Origin: Acanthosepion pharaonis | Taxonomy: Eukaryota; Mollusca; Cephalopoda; Sepiida; Sepiidae | NCBI GenBank assembly: GCA_903632075.3 | Contig: CAHIKZ030000125.1 | Coordinates: 2,532,501-2,596,500, forward strand | Reading direction: 5' to 3' | DNA length: 64,000 bases | Shown: positions 47,530-57,979 of the stretch, one piece after another | How positions within the stretch are numbered: position 1 is the stretch's first letter | Layout: every line of letters starts with the position of its first letter | Position numbers and translations under genes: made by a program | The notes under the pieces: generated by a model | What the model was told of the DNA's origin: nothing | Database searches by the model: none | What the model saw: the letters and a program-made list of their open reading frames with translations, nothing else

Positions 47530-48588
47530 GTTATTTCTTCAAAATTACCATTACATTTTTTCTAAACCAGAGGTTCATTTATTTTGGATCCGGCACATCA
47601 TTAGCCCTTCACAGGAGCTAGTTTAAAAGTCCGCAAGAAGTGTGTCTTTTGAGCTAATTTGAAATAAATTTTGACATGGTCGACGTTATCACTGAAGAAC
47701 TGTCAAAAACAAAGGAAATATCATTAAATCATATTTGTTGATCTGACAACTACGCTCAACTTATCAGTAGTGACCAACTTGGTACATGGTAATTTTCATG
47801 AAATTGAATTTCTTTACCATATCGCCTACACAAAAGTTTGACTTTCTGTATTCGGATAGCCTGATGACTAATGTGCGTAACTTTCACCATATCTCATATT
47901 GCTTTGATCTAAGAAATGGAGCCCACAGTAACAATGAAGATATCCATATTTATAAGTTCAAAGTCAGTTAAAGCAAAGCCATGATGTGTTTATTTTCAGC
48001 GTTCTTCACCGATCAACATCAAAAAATCTTGCTGTGACATTTTGAAGCAGCTGTTTATGAAATATCATACCTACACTGCCGTCGTAATGAATAAACTCGT
48101 TCATCGTAGCAGGTAAAGTGTAATAGAGAATGACAGATTCAAGTAGGATGTTACAGATCTACTAACATGACAGATATGTATTCCTATCAGTGATGCTATT
48201 ATCTTACTATTGGGTGAAACCGAATAGTGTCTAAGATAATATTTGATACGCCTACACATTAGGTATGCTATTTCATTCACTATCGTATTCCTTCAACAGT
48301 GGGCCATACAATCCCTCTAATCTGCATAAAAATGTTGGATTAAAAATGGCCGTCTCTCACCCAAAATTGAATTCATTTATTTTTTTTTAAGCGGGGGTCT
48401 TGCATATAAAATCCGCAAGCTGATGGCGGAATATACTTATGTCTTGTACATGTATATATGAACATGTGTACTAAATCTTTTAAAAAGTGATTGTTTTCTC
48501 AATTAGAACATATAAAATTACAATTTCTACTCAAATAATCACGCATTTTCTATATAGGCATATGAATATACACATATTCACATAATGC

Positions 48589-48590
<2 letters not shown>
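47530..48590. other. unassigned AT-rich DNA
   Basis: No supported feature; the 61-residue frame at 47786-47971 has no motif. Confidence 0.5.

Positions 48591-48593
<3 letters not shown>

Positions 48594-48655
<62 letters not shown>
48594..48655. repeat. (TA)n microsatellite
   Basis: About 30 TA units. Confidence 0.96.
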
Positions 48656-48659
<4 letters not shown>

Positions 48660-48779
48660 CACATGATCCTTATAAATCTATTCGGTTATAATTTATTTTA
48701 TGAATGCATATAAAAAATATTCATCTCTTCGGATCGAAGATTATTCTTTTTAATAAATGTATTAAAGTTGTACAGACAA

Positions 48780-48990
48780 AATGAAGAGTGACAGAAAGAA
48801 ATGAGAAAAATGAAAACGGAAAAAAATATTAAAATAGGGGGAAATAAATATTTAAAAAAATTCAATGTAATGTTTTAAAAAATTGGGAGGGTAAAAATAT
48901 GAGAAAGTGGGGAAAGAGAAGGAGGGAAGAGAAGGAGAGTGTTAGAGAGGGGGGGAAAGAAAAAAGAATGAAGGAAGATTTAAACGTGAG
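48780..48990. other. purine-rich stretch
   Basis: The plus strand is almost entirely A and G here, with GGGAGG, GAGAAGGAGAG and AGAGAGGGGGGG-like words, and few pyrimidines. A matching pyrimidine-rich block follows at 49120-49205 (T tract and TTCTTTCTCTCCTTC). Confidence 0.7.
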
Positions 48991-49276
48991 TCTATAGGGT
49001 GACCTAGAAATTATTTATTACGGTTGAACAAGTTAAAATAAAAGGATCAGATTTAAGATAAAGTCAAGTTTCTCAAATTCATGTCATTTCTAAATTCCAA
49101 TTTTTTTTAAAAAACTCTGTACAGAATATTTTTTTCTTCCTCTAATAATGCAAAAATTTTTCCCATTTCTTTTTTTTTTTTTTTTTTCTTTCTCTCCTTC
49201 TTCCATTTGTCCGGACAAATTGACTCCACTTAGTACAAACAACTTCAGTCTTAAAAGATGAATATCTTTTATATGT

Positions 49277-49411
49277 ATAATATAATTCATGAAATAAATT
49301 ATAACGCAATGTATTTTTAAGGATCGTCGAAAAATGTCATTATATTCTTCTGTTCTTACAATGAGCTGTCTTTGGATTTATGTCCTCCTTGGAATTATCC
49401 ATAACAGTTAT

Positions 49412-49463
<52 letters not shown>
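49277..49463. repeat. tandem duplication, copy 1, ending in (TA)n
   Basis: About 140 bp from ATAATATAATTCATGAAA to CATAACAGTTAT are repeated at 49533 with few changes; both copies end in a (TA)n array. The period is 256 bp. Confidence 0.93.
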
Positions 49464-49469
<6 letters not shown>

Positions 49470-49532
49470 TATAAAGTCCGTGTGCATTTTACCCTTTTGT
49501 TTTGCTAATGATGGAGGACATGTGGAACTTAA

Positions 49533-49662
49533 ATAATATAATTCATGAAATAAATTATAACGCAATGTATTTTTAAGGATCGTCTATAAATATCATTATA
49601 TTCTTCTGTTTTACAATGAGATGTCTTTGGATCTATGTCCTCCTGGGAATTATCAATAACAG

Positions 49663-49712
<50 letters not shown>

Positions 49713-49735
49713 CTAGAGAGAGAGAGAGAGAGAAA
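49533..49735. repeat. tandem duplication, copy 2, ending in (TA)n (GA)n
   Basis: Second copy of 49277-49463. Its TA array runs to 49709 and is followed by AATCTA and about 9 GA units. Confidence 0.93.
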
Positions 49736-50199
49736 GAGTTGTACGGCAGGCTCTATTTATAGGGGGAAATTTATGGAAAAATTAAATAAGAATCTACAGC
49801 CTAGTGCCAAGCTTGAAGGACGCTACAGTGTACAATTTCCTTGTTTCTATTTAATCATTAGAAATTCACCCTTTGTGTGTTTTAACAATATAATAGGGTA
49901 TGAGCCTTTTATTTTTCTAGTTACTTTTGTTGGTTAATGTTTTATATTTCATTGTGTTGATTTCATTTCATTTTAGTTTGATTCCCCATTAATTTCCGTT
50001 ATGCCTTTTTCTCATTTTCTCTAGTCCCTTCAGTCTTATTTTTCTATATCCTTTGAAGGGAATTGTCGAATTTATTTCTTAAGTGATGTTTTTTTTTACT
50101 GATAATAATAGAAATCCGTTCATCTGTCTGCATTTGGAAATGTACTCTAATCTATGATTTATATGAGATTTTTACGGAAAAAGATATAGGTCCAATAGT

Positions 50200-50620
50200 T
50201 GCTATGTACATCTGACCCTCAACTAAATAATACTATCCTATTAAGAAACAGAAGAAAATTAATTAAAAAAGGAACAATTACTAACTTATTATGTAATATC
50301 CATTCCCCTATATGCCAGTGAATTCTGGACAATCTTCTCATAGATGAAGAGATTTGAACCAACATTTCTGTTATTTTTCTACAAAAGAATGCTGAGAATA
50401 TAATGGACTGAACAGGTAAGCAAAGATAATATTTTAGAGAAAATTAAAGCAAAAAGGGCACCTACTCATGTATTTAACAATTGGAAGAGACAACTGAAAG
50501 TTGTAGGGAAAAGAATGAGACAAGTTGCCGTAGAAAAGTATGATAGCGACGGGATGGCGTGATGGAAAGATGGACAGAGTTAACGCATATCTTACCTAAC
50601 GAGCTTCAGTAAATGGATGA
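50200..50620 (+). mobile_element. RTE-like LINE C-terminal fragment
   Basis: In shifting plus-strand frames: IHSPIC or SIPLYASEFWTIF (family: LLYGSECWTI), FYKRMLRI then a stop then WTEQVSKDNILEKIKAKRA, and WKRQLKVVGKRMRQ. This is the post-RT block of the RTE-like LINE also seen at 37.2 and 62.9 kb on the minus strand. Stops at two Trp positions suggest TGG to TGA/TAG decay. Confidence 0.7.
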
Positions 50621-50624
50621 GTGA

Positions 50625-53450
50625 GCAAGATTTACAAGCAATAACTAAAAATAAATTATAGTTAAAAACTACAAAGTATGAGAAATTGTGGAGTGGCATC
50701 ATTACCAACATTCTAAAGGGACTCTGCCCATAGAAAAAAATTAAAAATATACATATGAAAATATCATATTTCCCTATGTGTATGTTTGTTTCAAATGCAT
50801 TCTATTAGAATATTGCCTAGAATGTCTGACTAATAAGCTATAAGAAACATGGGGCATCTTAATTTTCTCGGCCTAAACATGAGGCCATCCGTAAAGTTGG
50901 TTGGTCATATGGCCGTAGATAGAAAGTCGTCCTGATCAATTATCTTCCAAATCATACTGATCATATTGACGAAGCAAAATGCTCTTATTGATTCCCTATC
51001 ATATAAAAGTGCCCGGGTGAAGCGTTCTAGTTTATCGCTTTATTTTGAGAACTAAAGCGGATTCAGATTCAAATCAAGTTTTAGAACAACAAATTAAGAC
51101 GAAATATCTTGTGGAAAAAACGGTAAGTTTTCGTTAAATCATAAGGACATATTCATAAATGAACATATAACATGGACGCACAACACTAGCGCTACGCCAA
51201 ATGGATACAAACACATGCGTATATATACAATACGTTTTATCGAAACTAAAAATTAATGCTACTTATCGATTTAACATATTTTGCTATGTTGAAAATTAAT
51301 ATAAACTTTTTCAAAATAGTATAAATCAATTGATTTTATTGGCAAAATAAACATACAAATTTAATGCAAATCGTATTTGTGTATTTATATAAGCGTCTTT
51401 AACAAAATTTGTGCACGCGGTCATATTAATTTGCTCTTATTTATTTATAAAGACAATGGGAATAATTTCTCCAATAACAAATCCAAAAGATCAATTAAAT
51501 CATCTGTTCTCTTAGGATGCCACCAAAAATAGGACAATTGCAATGATATTGCTAGAACGCAAATTGTAATGTTGTATTTGTAAAAGCTGAAAATGTACGG
51601 TTATATGTAGTTTTCGATAAGGTTTGTATTTGTTTAGGACTTCAGTTATAACTAGAATAATGAGTTTAAGTGAGTTTATAGTGATACTTCCTGGGCTTAG
51701 TTTAGGCTTCAAAACAAAAGTGAATTGAAATATATTCGGATTTCGCATAATGTTTGCTAATATCGAAAAGTAGCTGTCACATTTTGTGCATGCCTTTGAG
51801 TTCAGGACAGAAATATAATAGAATCATTGCAGCCTATAATGAAGGACACGATACTTGAAATAAGTCATTTACCATCTTATAATATTAATCTCAGTACACC
51901 TTGTCACTTGCATAAAAAGTTTGAAATTCAGGAGTAAAATTTTAAAAAGGAGAACTCAAATCATTTTTCCTCATAAATCAGAAAGTTTTAATGATCCTCA
52001 ATGATATTCAGAGAATAAACAAAACTTTTCAAACATGAAATATTTTTACAGTTCTATTCTTTTTGTATCAGCGTATGAAGAACATTGGTAAAAGACATGC
52101 GCAAATCTGTCAGTAATATTTATCAGTTTAGGAACGTGAAAAATAAATGCTGAAAGTAAGTATATTATGTTGCTGTGTAATCCCTTTTTGTATCGCTGGT
52201 ATAAAATTGACTAAATTATTCTTTTTTTTTTTAATCTGAAATTAATTAGTTTTGTTGGAAATGTTTTATTGTTAATGCTTTATTATGTGTATCATAGTTA
52301 TAACTTTCACTAAATTCTTGGTATAGAAACGCCTATGGTAAATGGACATAATGAGAAAATGGAAGCAAATGTTGTGTTTGAAAATAATTTAAATAGCGTA
52401 ATATAATCTAGTAGCTTAAATTAAGAGACGATTACTTAACCACATGAAGGCCTTGGGAGCTTACATTACAACAGATCAAGTGAATAGAATACGTCAATTT
52501 GCAATATAGATAAAATAGGAAGAACCTCTCTCAGTGGATATTTGCAGACTACTGTATTCTTCCTACCCGTATCTTCCATTTTCATACTGATGCAAACAGT
52601 AACTATATCTGTCAAAGTTCCGTTTAACTTGGTAGATATAAATCGAATCGGAATCAACCTATCTATTAATATATTATGAATCCCAGGTTATGAGACATAC
52701 ATCTGACCTTAAATAAATAAATTCGTGTCGATATATCATCATAACTAAACACAAAAGCATATTATTAGTAAAGGTAAACTTGTATTGCTTTCGTAAATAG
52801 GGAATTTCTTTGGGCGCATTATGTAAACGACACTGAAATGTGATTTAACAGAAGGCAAATTTCATTCCACAGAATAGGAAGAGGCAAAATATACTTACCT
52901 AAATATCGTAGGTAATGCTATTTCAGAATATATATCGTTATGGTGGCGTGTCTCAAATAAGCGGAGGTGATAAAGTTGAAATATAATTTTTACAGTATCC
53001 CCTACATGTGAATCTGGGCGATTTCTTCATTTAAGAAGTCATGTATATTATAATATTACATCTAATTATTTGCATGGCAAAGTATTATGATTATCCGAAT
53101 AATCTAAATCTTCGATAAATTCTTGCCAATTTCGCTGCCGAAATTGTGTCAACACTCGAAAATTAACGTCTATATTTTGAACATTGTCCACATTGCTCAA
53201 GAATGTAGACTAAGAAATCGAAATATGACTCTTCATGCTTTGAATTTATTAAGGATTTACACGCCATATTGAATTTAACTTTGAACGTCTCTAACCGGAC
53301 GTGGATATAATATATCTTGCACTGAAGAACTTGTTGGATACATCTCCGATTTTTTTAAAATCCATTTCATCCCAAGCAAAGCGGGAATGCCATTTTTACG
53401 CAAGGCTTTAATTTAAGAGAAGTGGCTGGCTATAGGGAACCAAAGATAAA
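50625..53450. other. unassigned AT-rich DNA
   Basis: About 50990-51080 contains GTGCCCGGGTGAAGCG and AGATTCAAATC, loosely like pol III boxes but too weak to call. Minus frames at 51512-51748 and 52466-52657 have no motif. Confidence 0.45.
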
Positions 53451-53454
53451 AGAT

Positions 53455-53750
53455 GAACGGGATTCAAAAATACAGAAGATAGCGATTAACATTGCATTCA
53501 AATTTTTGAAGAGTAGTTTTCAAGGAAACAACAAAAGGGGGAGAGATGGAGTAGTAGTGGCGGTTATATTTACCTATTTCAACACTAAAATGGCGGGACC
53601 TATATCCCAATTTAGTAACACTCATAACTTAATGTAGTCGGGGCACCAGGGTAAAAAGCTCGTCAGAGCTGTTCTCAAGAAAATATTTTCATCAATGACA
53701 GAGGGAATCGCATCACGTCTGTGAGAAAAAGACTGAAATTTAAGAATATG
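53455..53750 (-). mobile_element. jockey/CR1-like LINE 3' end
   Basis: Minus-strand frames give SFSHRRDAI near 53725, then NSSDELFTLVPRL near 53665, and KFECNVNRYLL near 53475-53505. Nucleotides 53660-53735 match 30520-30590, the same region of the LINE at 30.5 kb. Frame breaks are frequent. Confidence 0.7.
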
Positions 53751-53754
53751 ATAT

Positions 53755-54640
53755 TCATTTCTTTGGTAAGTATATCTCAAAATTGAATATATTTATTTTC
53801 AAAGACGCCTCTATTATTTAATGAGCTTTTCAGATATTTTACATAAGTGTAGGTATTTTTTATCAAATGTATCTCATGAAATGTGTAGGTTATATCAATC
53901 CAAAATATCCGAAGCATGAGATGAAAGTCTTTTGGAGTATAATTAAAGGTTTATTCAGAAGGGAACCTGGAGCAAGTCATAATGGGACGATTATGAAGAT
54001 GGGTTTTCGTATAAATAACGAAAGCATTTGTCTTACTTGAAATATATCTTAAAACGGAAATGATCAAGCTGTCGCCAAATACTTAGAGGTTTGATACCAG
54101 AACGTTAGTCAAAAATTTCTTCCTCAAAGTAAACAACATTATCAAAGAAATATGGTCTCCAGATATAAGAAAGTGAAATTATTCCATCACGCTAAATATT
54201 TTAGTGAAAAAATTAATATTCCGGTAATTTCAAACTAATGCATATTCTAGCATAGAAATAATGGTAGATTTTAAGTGCCAGCTCCACTTAAAAGAGAAGG
54301 TAGGGCATAACGCCCATATATAAATGTATCATATGTTACTGGATCATTTTTAATGTATGATGTCTTATATTATCATACTGAGTGATAGACTTTTTTTTTC
54401 TTTTCCGCACTGCTTGGCAATGGTTTTGCAACCTTGGATGTATAATTTACGTTATAATGACAGTGCCGTGATTGTAACTTGTGTTTGATGCACCAGTGCA
54501 CATTTACGAGTGTCTTTAAAGGTGTATGGATATTTTGCTTTTAGAAAGGATGAATAGAGATCATTGTTAGTGAATTGGAAGGAAATTACAATTCACATTG
54601 CAATGCATCAACATTTTATTATTAGTAATCACATGATCAA
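53755..54640. other. unassigned AT-rich DNA
   Basis: No supported feature. Confidence 0.5.
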
Positions 54641-54641
54641 G

Positions 54642-54642
<1 letters not shown>

Positions 54643-54704
<62 letters not shown>
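54643..54704. repeat. (TA)n microsatellite
   Basis: About 30 TA units. Confidence 0.96.
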
Positions 54705-54705
<1 letters not shown>

Positions 54706-54709
54706 CACA

Positions 54710-55706
54710 AAGACAGCAGCATATGTCAAAAACACGCATTTGAGATATTTCTTCACGCTTCTGCATTCTCTTTATTTTGCTGAATTATAGCAGATATTCT
54801 CAATGTATAACATGCAATTACAAATGAAATGATGACATGATGAATTGAAATTTCCCTGGATGAACATAATGTTTACCCTTTACACTTGACGGAGGTGTGT
54901 CGAATCACATCGCAGAAAAGGAGTTCTCGTTCTACAGAAGCGTATATTTATAATTATCCAGCTAAAAAGGGGTATACACACAATACGCAGATCCCATAAT
55001 ACTAAGGATATAGGTAGGTCAAGTATTTTCAATATACGAAGATTAGGAATTTCTATCTTACAGCGATATTTTTTTGTGTATGGGGAATGGTTAAATATGT
55101 AATAATTTGTTTCTACAGAAGAATATGTAATGGAAGGCGTAGGCGTATATATATCTGAGCTCACACTTTTTATAAATGAAGCTTTCTGTGATGGTTGCCT
55201 AGAAAATATTATGATAAATTCTCCTCATCTTTCTTATCATTAGACAACAAAATGCTATGAAATTTCTATTTCTTTCTTCTTTGTTTAATTCTATCGATTT
55301 AGTAATGCTTAATACAAAAAAATAGATTTAGTGTCGTTCCGCCGAAAATATATGCGTAAATCTTTAAACAAGAATATTTATTGTAGTAATTCAATGCATG
55401 CAAAAAATTATTTTACGTGGATATCTCATATAACGTTCAAACACTACATATGGCTAAAAATGTCATTGCTATGATGTCTCAATACATTAAGAATCTCGAT
55501 AATCTCAAAATATGGACTGTAGTTGTCTCGTGTGGTCAATTCGATATTCTCGAGCAATGTATCATACATAGACACTCATAATCAATCCATCCCAACTTCT
55601 TTGATATCTATTGTCCCTTCCACTTCATTTTCTGATCAAACTATTGGTAAATTTTCATTTTAACACTCGAGCGTCATTCACTGCTGAACTATTTTCTTTC
55701 AGAAAT
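54710..55706. other. unassigned AT-rich DNA
   Basis: The 94-residue minus frame at 54880-55164 is the longest non-microsatellite frame here, but I cannot place it in any family. Confidence 0.4.
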
Positions 55707-55708
55707 TA

Positions 55709-56091
55709 GTACGCGTTTCCGTAAAGCGATTTTTTGTACTAAATTTATGAAGAAAGTTAACATTCAAATATATGTAAACATAGACATATAAAAAAAATAA
55801 GAAAAGAAAAAAAAACACCTCACCCTAATTTGAAAGTTAAGTTTCATCTAAAAAATAATAAATAAAAGAATAAAAAAAAACCACCTAAATCTAATTTGAA
55901 AGTTAACTTCTTAAAAAAAAAACAATTAAAAAATTAAAGAATAACAAAAGAAAACAGTTAACCCTAATCTGAAAATTGACTTTCTTCTTAAAAAAAATTA
56001 CTTTATTATTCTTTTAGTTGTCGATGTTTACATATATTTGAAAGTCATCTTTCTTATTAAATACAAAAAATCGCTTTACAGAAGTGCGTAC
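55709..56091. mobile_element. 383-bp MITE with TA target duplication
   Basis: The left terminus GTACGCGTTTCCGTAAAGCG and the right terminus CGCTTTACAGAAGTGCGTAC are inverted copies. The similarity runs inward for about 70 bp on each side (55709-55781 and 56024-56091), up to ATATATGTAAACAT. Each end is flanked by TA (55707-55708 and 56092-56093), the target duplication of Tc1/mariner-type elements. Inside are three diverged copies of a CCTAATTTGAAAGTTAA-type unit separated by A-rich runs (about 55820, 55891 and 55962). There is no transposase, so movement would need a trans-acting enzyme. Confidence 0.8.
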
Positions 56092-56094
56092 TAC

Positions 56095-56945
56095 TTCCTA
56101 CAAGGAATTACTCTGAATGAAGTAAATAGACCCAAATTGTATAAGTCCACCAACAAAATTGAGCACTGAATTACTTATCAATAAGCCGGTAATGGCTGAC
56201 GAAAGACCAGGAAAAAGTCCGATTTTTTTCGGGCGTTAACATCCAAAAAGGTAGGTTTCTTCAATATCTAATTGTTGATTTGAGTTCAGCATATACATTT
56301 GCACGGAAACAAGATTATTTTGAAAAAACTGAAGGGATATTATCGTTCCGGTGTTAAAATAAAAAATTGCCAAACTATTGCGAACCTGCACCAATACTCA
56401 GTCGTAAAGATTCCAAATGTGACAGCAAATATTTCAGCTTTCGTGCCTCATATTACTGCAAAGTTTAAGCAGGGTTTTAAAAAGTGTCTTGAAATGATCC
56501 ATTTTGTTGTGGCTCACAAATCAGTTGACATGTCTTCTGAATTAATTCCAAAATCTTTTTTCTCTCATCCTTACTTTAATGCCTAGATTTTTCCATACAA
56601 ATATCTGCTTCACTCAGCGTCAAACAAACACAGCATTGGCGACATTAGCGTTTGAAACATTGGAAACATCACCCGTATTTCGTCATATATGTCAATATTG
56701 CGCTGGAATGCAGTGACGATATGTTTTATCAGAAATAGTTTAATAATCTCTTTAATATTATCAATAGAATCGAATGGGATATGAGCAATCTAATTTACCC
56801 ATGACCGAAAGAATTTTGTATCTGGAAAAAAAAATAATGTTATGAGTAAACGGATGCTGCCATCGCACACAACATTCAGCGAGTAGACAAGAAACGTGAA
56901 CAAAAAAATTAAACCTTTTCATAGTATTTGTTATCATGAAATTTA
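56095..56945. other. unassigned DNA with an unrecognised 95-codon frame
   Basis: The plus frame at 56299-56586 is open for 95 codons and not microsatellite-derived. It contains YYRSGVKIKNCQTIANLHQY and FVPHITAKFKQGFKKCL. I do not recognise it. It starts with Met-His-Gly and ends before a TAG. It may be a relic of a transposon protein or chance. Confidence 0.3.
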
Positions 56946-56949
56946 ATTA

Positions 56950-57295
56950 TTGATGACAGTTCACAAAATGGTTTTTGGTACAGAATCAGAACAGAAAGAC
57001 GAAATGTTGAGACACGTTTATAAAACGTCTCATATAAAATACACAAAAGATCTAAATAACCTTGGATACGTTAGTAAAGTTTCAAACAACAACGACATAA
57101 TTCTAGGTAATTTACATATATCAATCCAAGATAGATTGTCCAGGAACACCAGCAGTAAAGAAATATTAAAAGTAAAGTATATAAATGCTTTAGAAATAGG
57201 CAATCATCAAGTAAGTAAATTTTGACTAATTAGAAAAACAGGAAGGAAAAATAAACAACAATATCGTAAAGACGACGTTATATTGCTTACTCCAA

Positions 57296-57298
<3 letters not shown>
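56950..57298 (+). mobile_element. Penelope-like retroelement fragment
   Basis: The plus frame 56950-57225 contains LHISIQDRLSRNTSSKEIL and YINALEIGNH, which fit the IP-x-SI-xxRLSxxSSxxxIF...YxxALxxSGY block downstream of the RT in the family at 24.4 and 27.2-29.1 kb. After a stop the next part reads RKTGRKNKQQYRKDDVILL and TPTY, where the family has RNIIWFNPPY. The first 45 codons are not recognised. Confidence 0.45.
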
Positions 57299-57352
<54 letters not shown>

Positions 57353-57353
57353 T
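57299..57353. repeat. (TA)n microsatellite
   Basis: About 24 TA units, then a short ATATATAGG remainder. It sits exactly between two retroelement coding blocks. Confidence 0.96.
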
Positions 57354-57354
57354 A

Positions 57355-57540
57355 GGCATGTAAAAACATGCCTAGCCGCACACACAATTCCATAAAATCC
57401 TTGTCGAAAACACAATTATAGTTGAACATGAAAACAATAAACAAAAACGAAAAATCCTTGAAGCTATATTCAAACAGTTAAAACCTAATCTGAACAAAAT
57501 CAATTATGGAATCACTACAAATATCATTAAATATCTATAA
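57355..57540 (+). mobile_element. GIY-YIG nuclease C-terminal fragment
   Basis: In one plus-strand frame the sequence reads TIIVEHENNKQKRKILEAIF and then KQLKPNLNKI, matching the end of the GIY-YIG nuclease of Penelope-like elements (I-x-HE-x-N-xxKRKI-x-EAxxIxxxxPxLN). The Glu in LEAIF would be the conserved catalytic Glu. It adjoins the Penelope-like fragment across the TA array. Whether both come from one insertion is not certain. Confidence 0.5.
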
Positions 57541-57544
57541 TTGG

Positions 57545-57896
57545 TAAAAGAAGCCATTGGTTTATACCAACAGTATCCCATACTTAATACTTCGCGAAAT
57601 GACTCTCGCGTGGACATATGTAATACCATGAGCTGCGGTGCTATTTTCGCTTCAAGCGTTTTATATGAACGTGTTTATTGTTGCTTGGAAATCATCCATG
57701 TAAACAATAGCAGACTATCATCACTGTCTTGTCCATATATTGCTTAATATATTGTACAGTAATTGACATCTTTAATAATGGCTTATGTAAGCCGAAAGCA
57801 TAGTTTGGATTAAAAAAATATAGATCAATATTGTGATTCTCTTTCTTCGCTAAATGATAAAATAAATAGACAACACTTGTTTATATTATTTAATGA

Positions 57897-57900
<4 letters not shown>
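57545..57900. other. retroelement 3' flank with GGCTTATGTAAGCC hairpin
   Basis: GGCTTATGTAAGCC followed by GAAAGC lies at about 57780-57799, downstream of the Penelope-like fragments. The 68-residue plus frame at 57541-57747 is not recognised. Confidence 0.4.

Positions 57901-57902
<2 letters not shown>

Positions 57903-57975
<73 letters not shown>
57903..57975. repeat. (TA)n microsatellite
   Basis: About 36 TA units. Confidence 0.97.
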
Positions 57976-57976
<1 letters not shown>

Positions 57977-57979
57977 TAT

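Noticed and set aside
50990..51080. SINE head with GTGCCCGGGTGAAGC and AGATTCAAATC
   Set aside because: The A box does not fit the consensus and the B box is weak; not enough to call.
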